A stretch of 64,000 nt of DNA from Thalassospira lucentensis (GTDB lineage: Bacteria > Pseudomonadota > Alphaproteobacteria > Rhodospirillales > Thalassospiraceae), in contig NZ_CP136683.1 in assembly GCF_032921865.1 (NCBI RefSeq), forward strand, positions 62,001 through 126,000. Direction: 5' to 3'. A program made the translations under genes and the position numbers. Below the pieces are notes generated by a model. That model was not told where the DNA came from. It ran no database searches and was given only the letters and a program-made list of their open reading frames with translations. This document shows, piece by piece, positions 34,182 to 41,931 of the stretch; position 1 is the first letter of the stretch; each line of letters opens with the position of its first letter.

Positions 34182-34892
34182 TTACTCCAGCACCAGACCT
34201 GTTGTGGTGTTCTGATTGCCCGCAGGTTGCTGCAGGACAAGGCCTGTTCGGGCTTCAGGGGCGGCAGGGCTGTCGTCCAGAACAAGACCGGCGGCAACTT
34301 CTTCGCCGGAGCGGCGGCGCCGGCCAATCGCGGTTGAAGGCTTCATATCCGGAACGATTGCCTGCAATTCCGAGGGGAGGCGCTCGCCTGTGACCTTTTT
34401 GAAACCGGCCTGCAGGATCTGTTCGAGCAGCAGGTACCGGTTTTTGATGTTGTTGCGAATGCAGTATTCGGTGATCGCCTCTACATCATCGACTTTCAGG
34501 CGGATCCGGGTGAAGTGAACGTCATCCGTATCTTCAAGCGGGCTGAAAACCGATTTCTTTTTCTGCATCGGCCGGACATTTTCCGGGCGCTGCATATGCG
34601 AGGGGATGACGGGGATCTGTTTGCCCGTTTCCGGGTCATAGTGAAGTCCGAAACCGAGATGGGCGAAAATCTGGCCGAATCGTTCCCGCGAGGTTTTGCT
34701 GCAGGGCTCGCTTTTCAGAACCTTGTCGATCGTATCAAACGAGAGACGCCGGCTGAACAGCTGGCCGGAAAGTTCGATCAGTTCCGTCTTGTTAAGCTTC
34801 TGTTTTTGCAGGACAATCTTGCACAGGGTCGGGTCGAGCTCCATCTCGACGGCCCAGTCGCGCTGGTTGGGAAGCTCGTGATAGATCTTCAT
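34182..34892 (-). CDS. Hypothetical protein with C-terminal TGLVL repeats
   Basis: This 236-residue protein has an N-terminal helical domain (LCKIVLQKQKLNKTELIELSGQLFSRRLSFDTIDKVLKSEPCSKTSRERFGQIFAHLGFGLHYDPETGK) and a middle region (DVHFTRIRLKVDDVEAITEYCIRNNIKNRYLLLEQILQAGFKK). The last 45 residues contain three copies of (T/A)GLVL(D/Q/E) separated by Pro/Ala/Asn-rich spacers, the last at the C-terminus, which look like short peptide docking motifs. It is co-directional with the TOPRIM gene, spacing 3 bases, so they probably work together. Confidence 0.68.
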   Translation of the reverse strand: MKIYHELPNQRDWAVEMELDPTLCKIVLQKQKLNKTELIELSGQLFSRRLSFDTIDKVLKSEPCSKTSRERFGQIFAHLGFGLHYDPETGKQIPVIPSHMQRPENVRPMQKKKSVFSPLEDTDDVHFTRIRLKVDDVEAITEYCIRNNIKNRYLLLEQILQAGFKKVTGERLPSELQAIVPDMKPSTAIGRRRRSGEEVAAGLVLDDSPAAPEARTGLVLQQPAGNQNTTTGLVLE

Positions 34893-35049
34893 GTATCTTA
34901 TCCCGGATCGGTTTCTGATAAGGACAAACTAAGTCTTTCTAACATCAAAAGACAAATGGATTATTGAGCATGTCCCGTTTGAGGATTGGTAAAGATGGGA
35001 TATGTGCAAGGAATCCTGCGGATTCCCCGCCATGAAAAAATATTGAGTC

Positions 35050-36183
35050 TCAGGTCGATATCTGGGCGGCAAGAGAAGAAATGTAATCAATTTTCTCAAC
35101 CGGATAGGGGGAATCCACCTTGACGAACAGGGATTCGAGGGCGCCAGGCGCACCGAGATAGGCGATTTCGACATTCTGCGAGGCGGCATAGTCAGAGACG
35201 GCGTCAACATGACCGTCTTCTTCGGAAAGTGTCCCGTTATCAACGATTACAAGGGCCATCAGTTCGTCAGGCTGCAGATTGAGACTGCCGGCAAATTGCT
35301 GTTTGAAGCGTCGCATGGCACGGGCTGCCCGATAGATCGGGCAGGGGGCCTCGTCGCCATCATGGCTGTTCCATTCGGGGGAATCCGCAGAAACGGATGC
35401 CTGCCATTCCTGTCCCAGCAGATCGAGCGTCTGGATGATGATGATCTGATCGGCACCGAACGCGATCATGTCACAGATGATGAATGGATCGTCTCCGAAC
35501 TCATCGGGTGTAAAGGCGGCATCGCCGAGTTTTGCCGGATTTAGCCCGATATCAAGCCGGCATTCATAATCGATCGAGTGGAAGAAATCGCGCAGGGTCG
35601 GAATGATGCGCGAAGCCGGGCGCAGCGGCACATCGAGCGACAGCCCGAAGCTGACAGCCTGCTGGTCGACAGGTTGTGTCTGGCTGTCTTCGGAAACAAC
35701 CGTTTTCCCGGCGGTAATTTCCATGACCGGTTCGGGTGTTTTTTCCGGGGATTGCCGTGCGGGAGGCGGTGTTGGCCTGTCTTCCTTCCAGGCAAGTCTG
35801 ACATTGACCTTCACAGGCGGGCGCCAGCCCAGGAGTTTTCGGGCAGGTCCGAAGCCAATCCGGATGCCTTTGCCGGTCAGGCGGAAAGGCACGGCAATGC
35901 CTCGGGCGATGCCCCGGAGCAGGCCTGACCAGAATTCGGCTAGAAACATGATGCCTGCGGCAGTTGCCGCGGGCAGGCCGACCAGAATGACGACCAGGCT
36001 GAGCCCGAGGAAGGCGAGCAGGGCAGACCTGTATTCGCCGATCTGCAGAACCGTGAGTGTCCGGTACAGGCTTTGCCAGTGTTCGGGATTGGCCAGATTG
36101 ACATCCCAGACGAGGTAAACACCGAGCCCGTACAGAACCAGTAATGTGAGAGATGTCATCAATGCCGAGACTGCTTTATTCAT
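35050..36183 (-). CDS. Membrane-anchored protein with possible nuclease-like domain
   Basis: Two N-terminal transmembrane segments (about 6-27 and 52-80) and a basic juxtamembrane segment lead into a Pro-rich linker (PTPPPARQSPEKTPEP) and a cytoplasmic domain from about residue 190 (IIPTLRDFFHSIDYECRLDI...ICDMIAFGADQIIIIQTLDLLGQEW...CPIYRAARAMRRFKQQFAG...ELMALVIVDNGTL). The order of segments recalls the NERD nuclease-related fold, but the catalytic D...ExK residues are not convincingly present. It overlaps the upstream gene by 4 bases. Function unknown. Confidence 0.65.
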   Translation of the reverse strand: MNKAVSALMTSLTLLVLYGLGVYLVWDVNLANPEHWQSLYRTLTVLQIGEYRSALLAFLGLSLVVILVGLPAATAAGIMFLAEFWSGLLRGIARGIAVPFRLTGKGIRIGFGPARKLLGWRPPVKVNVRLAWKEDRPTPPPARQSPEKTPEPVMEITAGKTVVSEDSQTQPVDQQAVSFGLSLDVPLRPASRIIPTLRDFFHSIDYECRLDIGLNPAKLGDAAFTPDEFGDDPFIICDMIAFGADQIIIIQTLDLLGQEWQASVSADSPEWNSHDGDEAPCPIYRAARAMRRFKQQFAGSLNLQPDELMALVIVDNGTLSEEDGHVDAVSDYAASQNVEIAYLGAPGALESLFVKVDSPYPVEKIDYISSLAAQIST

Positions 36184-36854
36184 GATTGTTCTCTTTTGGT
36201 GCTTCTGGTCTGGTTCAGGGTTTCGGCGAGGAGTTCCAGTTGTCCGAGAGCTTCCTCGTCAAAGCGTGTCTGTCTTTTCCCGGCCGGGAAGGGAGGGCTG
36301 TATTTGTGAGGGTTGTTCCGGATCGTATCCATCACCGATGCAGCACTTGTTTTTGCCAGATCGCGCTGGATGTTTTTGAGGGCCTTGCCCGGATTGATCC
36401 AGGTATGGGCAAAAACCCTTGCGAGATTCCGGCGGAGATGTCTGAGCCGTGCCATCAGGATTTTGCGATCCGGTTCGGGACGGTATTGCTGCTCAGGCCG
36501 GAGATTTGCCAGCAGATTGACCGGTGCCGGTGTCTGCTGTTTTGTTTCGAGACAGGTCTTGAGCGTGCTGTACCATCCCGGCTGTTTGGGGAGCCAGGCG
36601 ACACGCGACAGTTCTTCCAGATTTTCGATGACATAGGGGCTGTCATCCAGGCATGGCAGAAGGGCGAGCAGGCCATCCGGATCCTGCAATGTGGGGCGCT
36701 GTCCGAGGATGAAGGCGCCATGGCGCAGGGACAGGGCCACTCTGGAGGATTGGGCAGGCAGGCAGATCCAGTCCCCGGGAAGGGAGAGAATCCGGTTTGT
36801 CGGGTCTGTTGAGCTGTTCATATCCGTCATTCGGCAGTCCGGCAAAAATGTCAT
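36180..36854 (-). CDS. Hypothetical protein (224 aa)
   Basis: A soluble protein with an N-terminal beta-rich segment (ILSLPGDWICLPAQSSRVALSLRHGAFILGQRPTL) and a basic helical C-terminus (KILMARLRHLRRNLARVFAHTWINPGKALKNIQRDLAKTS). ATG 36830 is an alternative start giving 216 residues. The first gene of a leftward pair, overlapping the next by ATGA. No domain is recognised. Confidence 0.62.
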   Translation of the reverse strand: MTFLPDCRMTDMNSSTDPTNRILSLPGDWICLPAQSSRVALSLRHGAFILGQRPTLQDPDGLLALLPCLDDSPYVIENLEELSRVAWLPKQPGWYSTLKTCLETKQQTPAPVNLLANLRPEQQYRPEPDRKILMARLRHLRRNLARVFAHTWINPGKALKNIQRDLAKTSAASVMDTIRNNPHKYSPPFPAGKRQTRFDEEALGQLELLAETLNQTRSTKREQS

Positions 36855-36931
36855 TGAAAGAAATATTGCAACCGAATCCGCAGAAAATCAAGATTGTTGA
36901 AGTGGTTTGTCATACAGACCAAAACTTGTAA

Positions 36932-36959
36932 TTTACAATCGGGACAATTCGTTATTATA
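36932..36959 (+). promoter_or_regulatory. Candidate promoter of the lipoprotein array
   Basis: TTTACA (36932-36937) and ATTATA (36954-36959) are 16 bp apart, followed by an untranslated leader of about 110 bases to the first lipoprotein GTG. It is the only good promoter-like pair seen in the 220-bp gap. Strength cannot be judged by eye. Confidence 0.45.
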
Positions 36960-37074
36960 TGAGGGGAACCGGCTTGTTTCTTCATCGGGAAGCATGGCCT
37001 GCCGGGATCGAATATCTGACAGGAAAGCCGGAGAAACCGGTGGATGCTGAAAGAAGAATTGAAGGAGCTAGCCC

Positions 37075-37755
37075 GTGAAGAAGCTGATCTGTGCCCTTGC
37101 CACCTTGCTGCCACTGTCCGGCTGCTGGTGGAATGATGCCCCGGAAACCTATAAGGGGGTGGCGACGCTCACATTTGAAAATGGAGACATGGTCACACGC
37201 GATTTCGCTTGTGATTTCCGTGGGCAGGAGGCCAAGCGCATTTGCAGTTTTGCAATCTCTTTCCGTGATGAGCGTTATGCAATCCAGGTGCCTGAATGGG
37301 AGTGCGGATACAAATTGCCCAGCTACAAAGATGCCTGTGATTCTATGCGCATAAGGGAGCAACCGAAATTTGATGCGGCGCAACAGTGGATCGCGGGCCT
37401 ATATGACTCTGCGCTAAACAACAGATCAATCATTGTCCGTATTGATGCTCATGCTCGCAAGGAAGACCGTTATCTGGTTTTCATTAGCAGCGAGTTACCA
37501 TGGTACCGTGTAAGCAATCCAACAGTGCCGACCGACAATGGCGAAATGGCATATCTGGCTAATTCTAGTCAGCTTGATGAAGGTGTAAGTCATGAATTGA
37601 AAGTCGATAAGCTCGATTTCTTTCTGTCTCGTGTGATCAAAAAGATCGAGTTGGATAACAAAGGGGATATGTCATTCGATCCTTTGGCTGCTCCGATGAA
37701 GGCGACACTTGATATCCGCTGGGAACCGGTCCCGGCAAACAGCCTGACCTCGTGA
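37075..37755 (+). CDS. Tandem lipoprotein paralogue 1
   Basis: The GTG start after AAGGAG gives a 226-residue lipoprotein. The signal KKLICALATLLPLSGC places the lipidated Cys at 17 in a lipobox LSGC, followed by WWNDAPETYKGVATLTFENG. The central region is specific to this copy (Cys-rich: WECGYKLPSYKDACDS), while the C-terminus RWEPVPANSLTS is shared by all three copies. An internal segment IDAHARKEDRYLVF is also conserved. The residue after the lipidated Cys is Trp, so outer-membrane sorting is likely. No known family. Confidence 0.82.
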   Translation: MKKLICALATLLPLSGCWWNDAPETYKGVATLTFENGDMVTRDFACDFRGQEAKRICSFAISFRDERYAIQVPEWECGYKLPSYKDACDSMRIREQPKFDAAQQWIAGLYDSALNNRSIIVRIDAHARKEDRYLVFISSELPWYRVSNPTVPTDNGEMAYLANSSQLDEGVSHELKVDKLDFFLSRVIKKIELDNKGDMSFDPLAAPMKATLDIRWEPVPANSLTS

Positions 37756-37766
37756 GGAGCTAGCCC

Positions 37767-38423
37767 GTGAAGAAGCTGATCTGTGCCCTTGCCACCCTGC
37801 TGCCACTGTCCGGCTGCTGGTGGAATGATGCCCCGGAAACCTATAAGGGGGTGGCGACTGTAACATTCGATAATGGTGAGAGCTTCTCGCATGATTTTGC
37901 CTGCGACTTCAGGGCGCAGCAGGCAACCCGCCATTGCGACTTTGTCCTGTCCTTCAAAAAGAAAGATTGGATTAGTGTTGGAGTCAAGTCGGGCCGGGAA
38001 AGCGAGATCATCTCCGAAGATATCAAATCCTACCTGCCAGTATACAACCATGTGAAAGTGGGTGACGGGCTCAGACAGAGGGTCGCGAAAGATGGCAGAA
38101 TATCAGTAACAATCGATGCGCATGCTCGGGAAGAAGGACGATATATGCTGTTAACTGCGTTTGACGGCTGGTGGCTGGCCAACACTCCGGCTACGGCAAC
38201 TCGCGAAGGTTCCCGTCAGACCTACTATGTGCTGGAAAATGATGGTTTGAGTGAAGGCTTCACTATGGGCTTCAAGCCCCGTTTTTCTTTTTATGTGGAA
38301 AATCTGAAATATTCAACCAAACGAGGAGTGTGGGAATATTGGGATGTTCAATATGATGGTCCGACAAGTGCCAAACTGGACATTCGCTGGGAACCTGTGC
38401 CGGCGAACAGCCTGACCTCGTGA
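37767..38423 (+). CDS. Tandem lipoprotein paralogue 2
   Basis: This 218-residue copy starts 11 bases after paralogue 1 at the same GTG context (GAGGAGCTAGCCCGTG). Its first 60 residues, including FDNGESFS and FACDFRAQQATRHCDF, are almost identical to paralogue 3, whereas the centre (KSYLPVYNHVKVGDGLRQRVAKDG) differs and the conserved IDAHAREEGRYM and C-terminal RWEPVPANSLTS return. The mosaic pattern points to recombination or gene conversion between copies. Confidence 0.82.
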   Translation: MKKLICALATLLPLSGCWWNDAPETYKGVATVTFDNGESFSHDFACDFRAQQATRHCDFVLSFKKKDWISVGVKSGRESEIISEDIKSYLPVYNHVKVGDGLRQRVAKDGRISVTIDAHAREEGRYMLLTAFDGWWLANTPATATREGSRQTYYVLENDGLSEGFTMGFKPRFSFYVENLKYSTKRGVWEYWDVQYDGPTSAKLDIRWEPVPANSLTS

Positions 38424-38434
38424 GGAGCTAGCCC

Positions 38435-39103
38435 GTGAAGAAGCTGATCTGTGCCCTTGCCACCCTGCTGCCACTGTCCGGCTGCTGGTGGAATGACGCC
38501 CCGGAAACCTATAAGGGGGTGGCGACTGTAACATTCGATAATGGTGAGAGCTTCTCGCAAGATTTTACCTGCGACTTCAGGGCGCAGCAGGCAACCCGCC
38601 ATTGCGATATCAAATTTCATTTCGACATGAAGAACTGGATAAGTGCGGAGAGAATTGACTTTCCTCAGGCGGAAAAAGAAAAGTTAGGCTTTTATTATGC
38701 AAGTATGGAAAACCAGTTTGGATCTGCGAAAGCTGGGGAAAATCTTCGAAAATCCGCTAGCAAGGGAAGCATTGAAATCTCTATCGATGCTCATGCCCGG
38801 AAAGATGACCGTTATTTGTTGAATATGATGATGGGAAGCTGGTGGTCTCCTGATCAGTACCCTACGGCACCCCGTGAAGGAACCAACTATAAATTCTATG
38901 TGCTTGAGGATGATGCGTTAGGAGAGGGTTTCGAGATGGGATTTTCCAGTAATTTCGAGGACCTTGTCGAATTTAGAAAATTTGTGACGCCCCCGTTGCA
39001 ACGCGCGGTTTGGAAATTCTTCAGGCTTCAGTACCATGGTCCCGCGAGAGCAAATGTTGAAATCCGCTGGGAACCAGTGCCTGCAAACAGTCTGACTTCT
39101 TGA
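38435..39103 (+). CDS. Tandem lipoprotein paralogue 3
   Basis: The 222-residue third copy begins 11 bases after copy 2 with the same ribosome-binding site and signal peptide. Its middle (RIDFPQAEKEKLGFYYASMENQFGSAKAGENLRKSASKGS) is unlike the other copies, while IDAHARKDDRYLL and the C-terminal RWEPVPANSLTS are conserved. Two Cys residues after the lipobox (TCDFRAQQATRHC) probably form a disulfide in all copies. The last gene of the array; a stop is followed by the antirepressor leader. Confidence 0.82.
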   Translation: MKKLICALATLLPLSGCWWNDAPETYKGVATVTFDNGESFSQDFTCDFRAQQATRHCDIKFHFDMKNWISAERIDFPQAEKEKLGFYYASMENQFGSAKAGENLRKSASKGSIEISIDAHARKDDRYLLNMMMGSWWSPDQYPTAPREGTNYKFYVLEDDALGEGFEMGFSSNFEDLVEFRKFVTPPLQRAVWKFFRLQYHGPARANVEIRWEPVPANSLTS

Positions 39104-39355
39104 GAATTGACCATGAGCCGTGAAGGGCGTATTGTTCCGCAATCGGTGCATATTCACCGATCGGGTTTGGCGACCCGTGTAACGTAGGCGCTCGAAACCG
39201 CGCCGTCTTTGCGACTTAGCGCGGTTTTTCTATGGTCGGGCGCAATGGGAGACCTTCGGGTCTGCCGGTCCCTACGTACCGGTTCGCCAACCTGTTGTTG
39301 CCCGGCCACCCTTTTGGCGAGGGGTTCCGGGTTCATATGAACGTAGGAGTCTCTC
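39104..39355 (+). promoter_or_regulatory. Structured leader of the antirepressor-like gene, possible C4-type antisense RNA region
   Basis: This 252-bp leader contains a 24-codon frame (39112-39186, MSREGRIVPQSVHIHRSG...), a 9-bp hairpin AAACCGCGC...GCGCGGTTT (39195-39227) followed by T residues, a segment near 39165 (GGTTTGGCGACC) roughly complementary to GGTTCGCCAACC near 39283, and the word AACGTAGG at 39181 and again near 39340. Leaders of phage ant genes controlled by C4 antisense RNA have this kind of organisation. Assignment is by context only. Confidence 0.45.
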
Positions 39356-39390
39356 ATGAGCGAACCATTTTCCGCCCGGAATCTGCCTGA
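39232..39390 (+). CDS. Short leader ORF overlapping the antirepressor start (Icd/Ash-like)
   Basis: A 52-codon frame (MVGRNGRPSGLPVPTYRFAN...HMNVGVSHERTIFRPESA) overlaps the first 35 bases of the BRO gene in another frame. Its MVGRNGRPSG...NVGVSH pattern resembles the small Icd/Ash-type proteins encoded just before ant genes in P1/P4-like phages. Similarity is judged from memory of pattern only. Confidence 0.45.
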   Translation: MVGRNGRPSGLPVPTYRFANLLLPGHPFGEGFRVHMNVGVSHERTIFRPESA

Positions 39391-40195
39391 CACCAATTTC
39401 CCGAAAACCATCCAGTTTCAGGACACAGAACTTTCCATCATTGATCACGATGGGCGAGTATGGCTCACCAGTACAGATTTGGCGCGGGCTCTGGGATATG
39501 CTCATCCCAATAAAGTCACGGCACTGTACAATCGTGTGAACGATGAATTTTCAGAAGATATGACCCTCTTACTCAAGTTGAGTACGAGGGGCCAAGTAGC
39601 CCCTACCAGGCATCGGATTTTCTCCCCCCGCGGCTGTCATCTGATTGCGATGTTTGCCCGGACGGATCGTGCCAAGGAGTTTCGCAAATGGGTGCTCGAT
39701 GTCCTGGAGGGGCTGGAGCATCAACATAGGGCGCATCCCGATCCCTATGCCGGGATCGATCTGGCCGCCATTGACCGGCGGGCAAGTGCGATCGGCCTGC
39801 AATTGCAGGGGCAGGTGCGAGACTGGCTGATCCGGGCGGCCAGGGATGCCGCATCCGGATCAGGCACTGTCGATCCGCAAGCCCTGCCTTTGCCAGCAGC
39901 TCTCCAGTCGCTGCTTGAAGGTGCCCCGGCCCTGCAGGATCCTTCTGCAGCCCAGATGATGGCCGGACGGCCGGTTCTGGGGGTCTGGGATGATCTGCCC
40001 GAAATGAGCATCCGATGGACCGATGAAACGCTGGGGCGCCAGCTGGAATTCCTGATCTTCGGCTATCACGCCCTCACTCGGGAGCCGGTGATAAGGCGTG
40101 TGCTGGCCGGCAACTGGGTCATCGCCGCCCAGCTCTCCATCGTCCATATCCCCGATTTCCGCTTTGTTGCCGCCTTCGGGCCGCGGCAGGGGTGA
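39356..40195 (+). CDS. BRO-N antirepressor-like protein with a C-terminal GNWxIAAQ domain
   Basis: In this 279-residue protein residues about 17-115 form a BRO-N/Ant-type domain (FQDTELSIIDHDGRVWLTSTDLARALGYAHPNKVTALYNRVNDEF...FSPRGCHLIAMFARTDRAKEFRKWVLDVL), a DNA-binding module of phage antirepressors. A helical linker follows, then a C-terminal region (GVWDDLPEMSIRWT...FLIFGYHALTREP...AGNWVIAAQ...FRFVAAF) homologous to the small relaxase-operon protein at 17597-18055. It may control plasmid genes; targets unknown. Confidence 0.82.
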   Translation: MSEPFSARNLPDTNFPKTIQFQDTELSIIDHDGRVWLTSTDLARALGYAHPNKVTALYNRVNDEFSEDMTLLLKLSTRGQVAPTRHRIFSPRGCHLIAMFARTDRAKEFRKWVLDVLEGLEHQHRAHPDPYAGIDLAAIDRRASAIGLQLQGQVRDWLIRAARDAASGSGTVDPQALPLPAALQSLLEGAPALQDPSAAQMMAGRPVLGVWDDLPEMSIRWTDETLGRQLEFLIFGYHALTREPVIRRVLAGNWVIAAQLSIVHIPDFRFVAAFGPRQG

Positions 40196-40208
40196 GGGTT
40201 CCGCTTTC

Positions 40209-40239
40209 TTATTGACGATCGCGTCAATAAGCGTATCTT
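40209..40239 (+). promoter_or_regulatory. Toxin-antitoxin promoter with shared palindrome, copy 1
   Basis: TTATTGACG-ATCG-CGTCAATAA (40209-40230) has perfect 9-bp arms. TTGACG (40212) as -35 and TATCTT (40234-40239) as -10 are 16 bp apart, so the palindrome covers the -35 box. It precedes the Phd-type antitoxin. Two further copies lie at 44134 and 45325. Confidence 0.78.
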
Positions 40240-40272
40240 GTGTATGTTCCGTAACATGTGGGAGAATCCCAA

Positions 40273-40530
40273 ATGCTCGAAGTCAAATCCACACAGCTTG
40301 CGAAAGAGTTTGGAGCATTTCGTTCAAAAGCACTGGTCGAGCCGATCAGTGTGACGACATATGGTCGTCCGGAGCTGGTATTGATGTCTCATTCAGAGTT
40401 TCTCAGGCTTCGACGCGGTTATCGCGAAGCGATACGTGCCGAAGATCTGAGCGAAGAAGACTTGGCTCAGATCATGGCAGCAACGCCCGCCGAAGGTTCG
40501 GAAGCCTATAATTCCGAGCTTGAGGGGTAA
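40273..40530 (+). CDS. Phd/YefM-type antitoxin
   Basis: The 85-residue protein (LEVKSTQLAKEFGAFRSKALVEPISVTTYGRPELVLMSHSEFLRL) has the Phd/YefM fold: an N-terminal DNA-binding part and a disordered acidic C-terminus (AEDLSEEDLAQIMAATPAEGSEAY) that would neutralise the toxin. ATG 40273 is preferred to 40258. The toxin gene begins 5 bases downstream, and the promoter palindrome lies 43 bases upstream, a likely site of autorepression. Confidence 0.85.
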   Translation: MLEVKSTQLAKEFGAFRSKALVEPISVTTYGRPELVLMSHSEFLRLRRGYREAIRAEDLSEEDLAQIMAATPAEGSEAYNSELEG

Positions 40531-40535
40531 TCTGC

Positions 40536-40967
40536 ATGCCTTTGCCGGAGCCTGTGCCAGGGCGTGTCATTCGATATAATTTTCTTTGGTCGGATGAGGC
40601 GCGCGCTGGCGCTCTTGAAGGCAAAAAGGACCGGCCAGTTGTCATCGTTCTGGCCAAGAAGCAAGAGAACGATGACAAACTCGTCTTTGTGACACCGATT
40701 ACCCATAGCACACCTGACGATCCGGAGCGGGCTCTGCCCTTACCTCGAAAAACAGCCCTGCGCCTGGGGCTGGATGAAGAGCCCGCCTGGATCATCATTG
40801 GTGAACTGAACAAATTCATTTGGTCAGGGCCGGATATTCGGCCTCTGCCTGATGCCAAAGATGTCTGGACCTATGGCGACATACCACAACAATTGTTTGT
40901 CGATATCCAGATGGCGATCACCCGGTGCCAGACCCACAAAAAATTGAGAACCTCAACGCCTGAATAA
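40536..40967 (+). CDS. PemK/MazF-like toxin
   Basis: A 143-residue protein with the order of a PemK/MazF-type growth inhibitor: PGRVIRYNFLWSDEA at the N-terminus, KKDRPVVIVLAKKQ, FVTPITHSTP, and WIIIGELNKFIW. MazF-fold toxins cleave mRNA. Pairing with a Phd-type antitoxin, spacing 5 bases, is common in alphaproteobacteria. Activity is inferred from the family. Confidence 0.78.
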   Translation: MPLPEPVPGRVIRYNFLWSDEARAGALEGKKDRPVVIVLAKKQENDDKLVFVTPITHSTPDDPERALPLPRKTALRLGLDEEPAWIIIGELNKFIWSGPDIRPLPDAKDVWTYGDIPQQLFVDIQMAITRCQTHKKLRTSTPE

Positions 40968-41132
40968 TTGGATGACGACAGTCATCCGGATTGGCAGGGC
41001 TTTACCTTGCCGGTCCGACCCTGAGGGTCAGGCCGCGACCAGAGGCTGTGCGCGTTCGAGCTTCTCTTTTTCATCGAATTTCATCTGGAAAACGGTCCTT
41101 TAAAAGACGGCGCAGAACAGTAGCGCAACTGC

Positions 41133-41149
41133 TTGCACTTATGTATAAT
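41133..41149 (+). promoter_or_regulatory. Promoter -10 with inverted repeat before fitA
   Basis: A perfect TATAAT (41144-41149) sits within TTGCA-N11-TGCAA (41133-41137 / 41149-41153), 35 bases before the antitoxin start. The repeat is a plausible FitA operator. The -35 box is poor. Confidence 0.55.
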
Positions 41150-41184
41150 GCAAACATTACAGGCACCATAGGAGATAGCAAGCA

Positions 41185-41442
41185 ATGCCATCCATCACCA
41201 TTCGCAACGTTCCTGATGAAGTGCATCGGGCAATTCGGGTGCGCGCTGCCATGCATGGACGTAGTGCAGAGGCTGAACTCCGCGACATTCTGGATAAGGC
41301 GGCGAAGCCCGAGGGGCGCCTGAAGCTCGGTTCGCTGTTAGCCTCCATTGCCCGCGAGGCGGGCGGACTGACCGATGCTGAAGCGGAGAGCTTCAATCAG
41401 CTCCGCGACAAAACGCCAGCCGAGCCTATGAGGTTTGAATGA
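41185..41442 (+). CDS. fitA: FitA-like ribbon-helix-helix antitoxin
   Basis: The 85-residue protein opens with a ribbon-helix-helix (SITIRNVPDEVHRAIRVRAAMHGRSAEAELRDILDKAA), the DNA-binding domain of FitA/StbC antitoxins, and ends with a flexible tail that would wrap the PIN toxin. Its stop overlaps the toxin start by 4 bases (ATGA). Unlike three neighbouring modules its promoter lacks the TTATTGACG palindrome. Confidence 0.9.
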   Translation: MPSITIRNVPDEVHRAIRVRAAMHGRSAEAELRDILDKAAKPEGRLKLGSLLASIAREAGGLTDAEAESFNQLRDKTPAEPMRFE

Positions 41443-41858
41443 TCGTCATCGACACCAACGTCATTTCCGAGTTGTGGAAAATCGCGCCGAATCCCACCGT
41501 TTTGGCGTGGATCGATGAACAGGCCGTTGAAACACTCTATTTATCCGCGATCACCGTGGCCGAAATCCGCTACGGGCTTGCGACAATGCCCGAAGGCAAG
41601 CGTCGCAAGGTCTACAAGGAACGGCTGGTGAACGAGGTTCTACCGGCCTTTGCAGGTCGCGTTCTGCCTTTTGATATGGACGCTTCACAAGCCTACGCGA
41701 ACTTGATGGCGCGGGCCAGGGCCGAAGGTCAGGCCATCGGCACGGCAGATGGCTATATCGCTGCCATTGTGAAGGCACGTGGATTCAGCATTGTTACGCG
41801 CGACGTTGCCCCATTTCAGGTGGCAGGTCTCAACGTCATTAATCCATGGGAAACATAA
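41439..41858 (+). CDS. fitB: PIN-domain toxin (FitB/VapC type)
   Basis: A 139-residue PIN-domain RNase with the acidic catalytic residues in place: IVIDTNVISE near the N-terminus, VAEIRYGL in the middle, and IGTADGYIAAI with a further Asp in IVTRDVAPF. PIN toxins cleave structured RNAs such as tRNA. It is translationally coupled to fitA. It appears intact. Confidence 0.92.
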   Translation: MIVIDTNVISELWKIAPNPTVLAWIDEQAVETLYLSAITVAEIRYGLATMPEGKRRKVYKERLVNEVLPAFAGRVLPFDMDASQAYANLMARARAEGQAIGTADGYIAAIVKARGFSIVTRDVAPFQVAGLNVINPWET

Positions 41859-41931
41859 GGTGAAGTCGAGTCAAGGTCGCCAGGTTTTTCAATTATTTGG
41901 CTGTATTTCAAACAACTGACAGGTAGATCCT

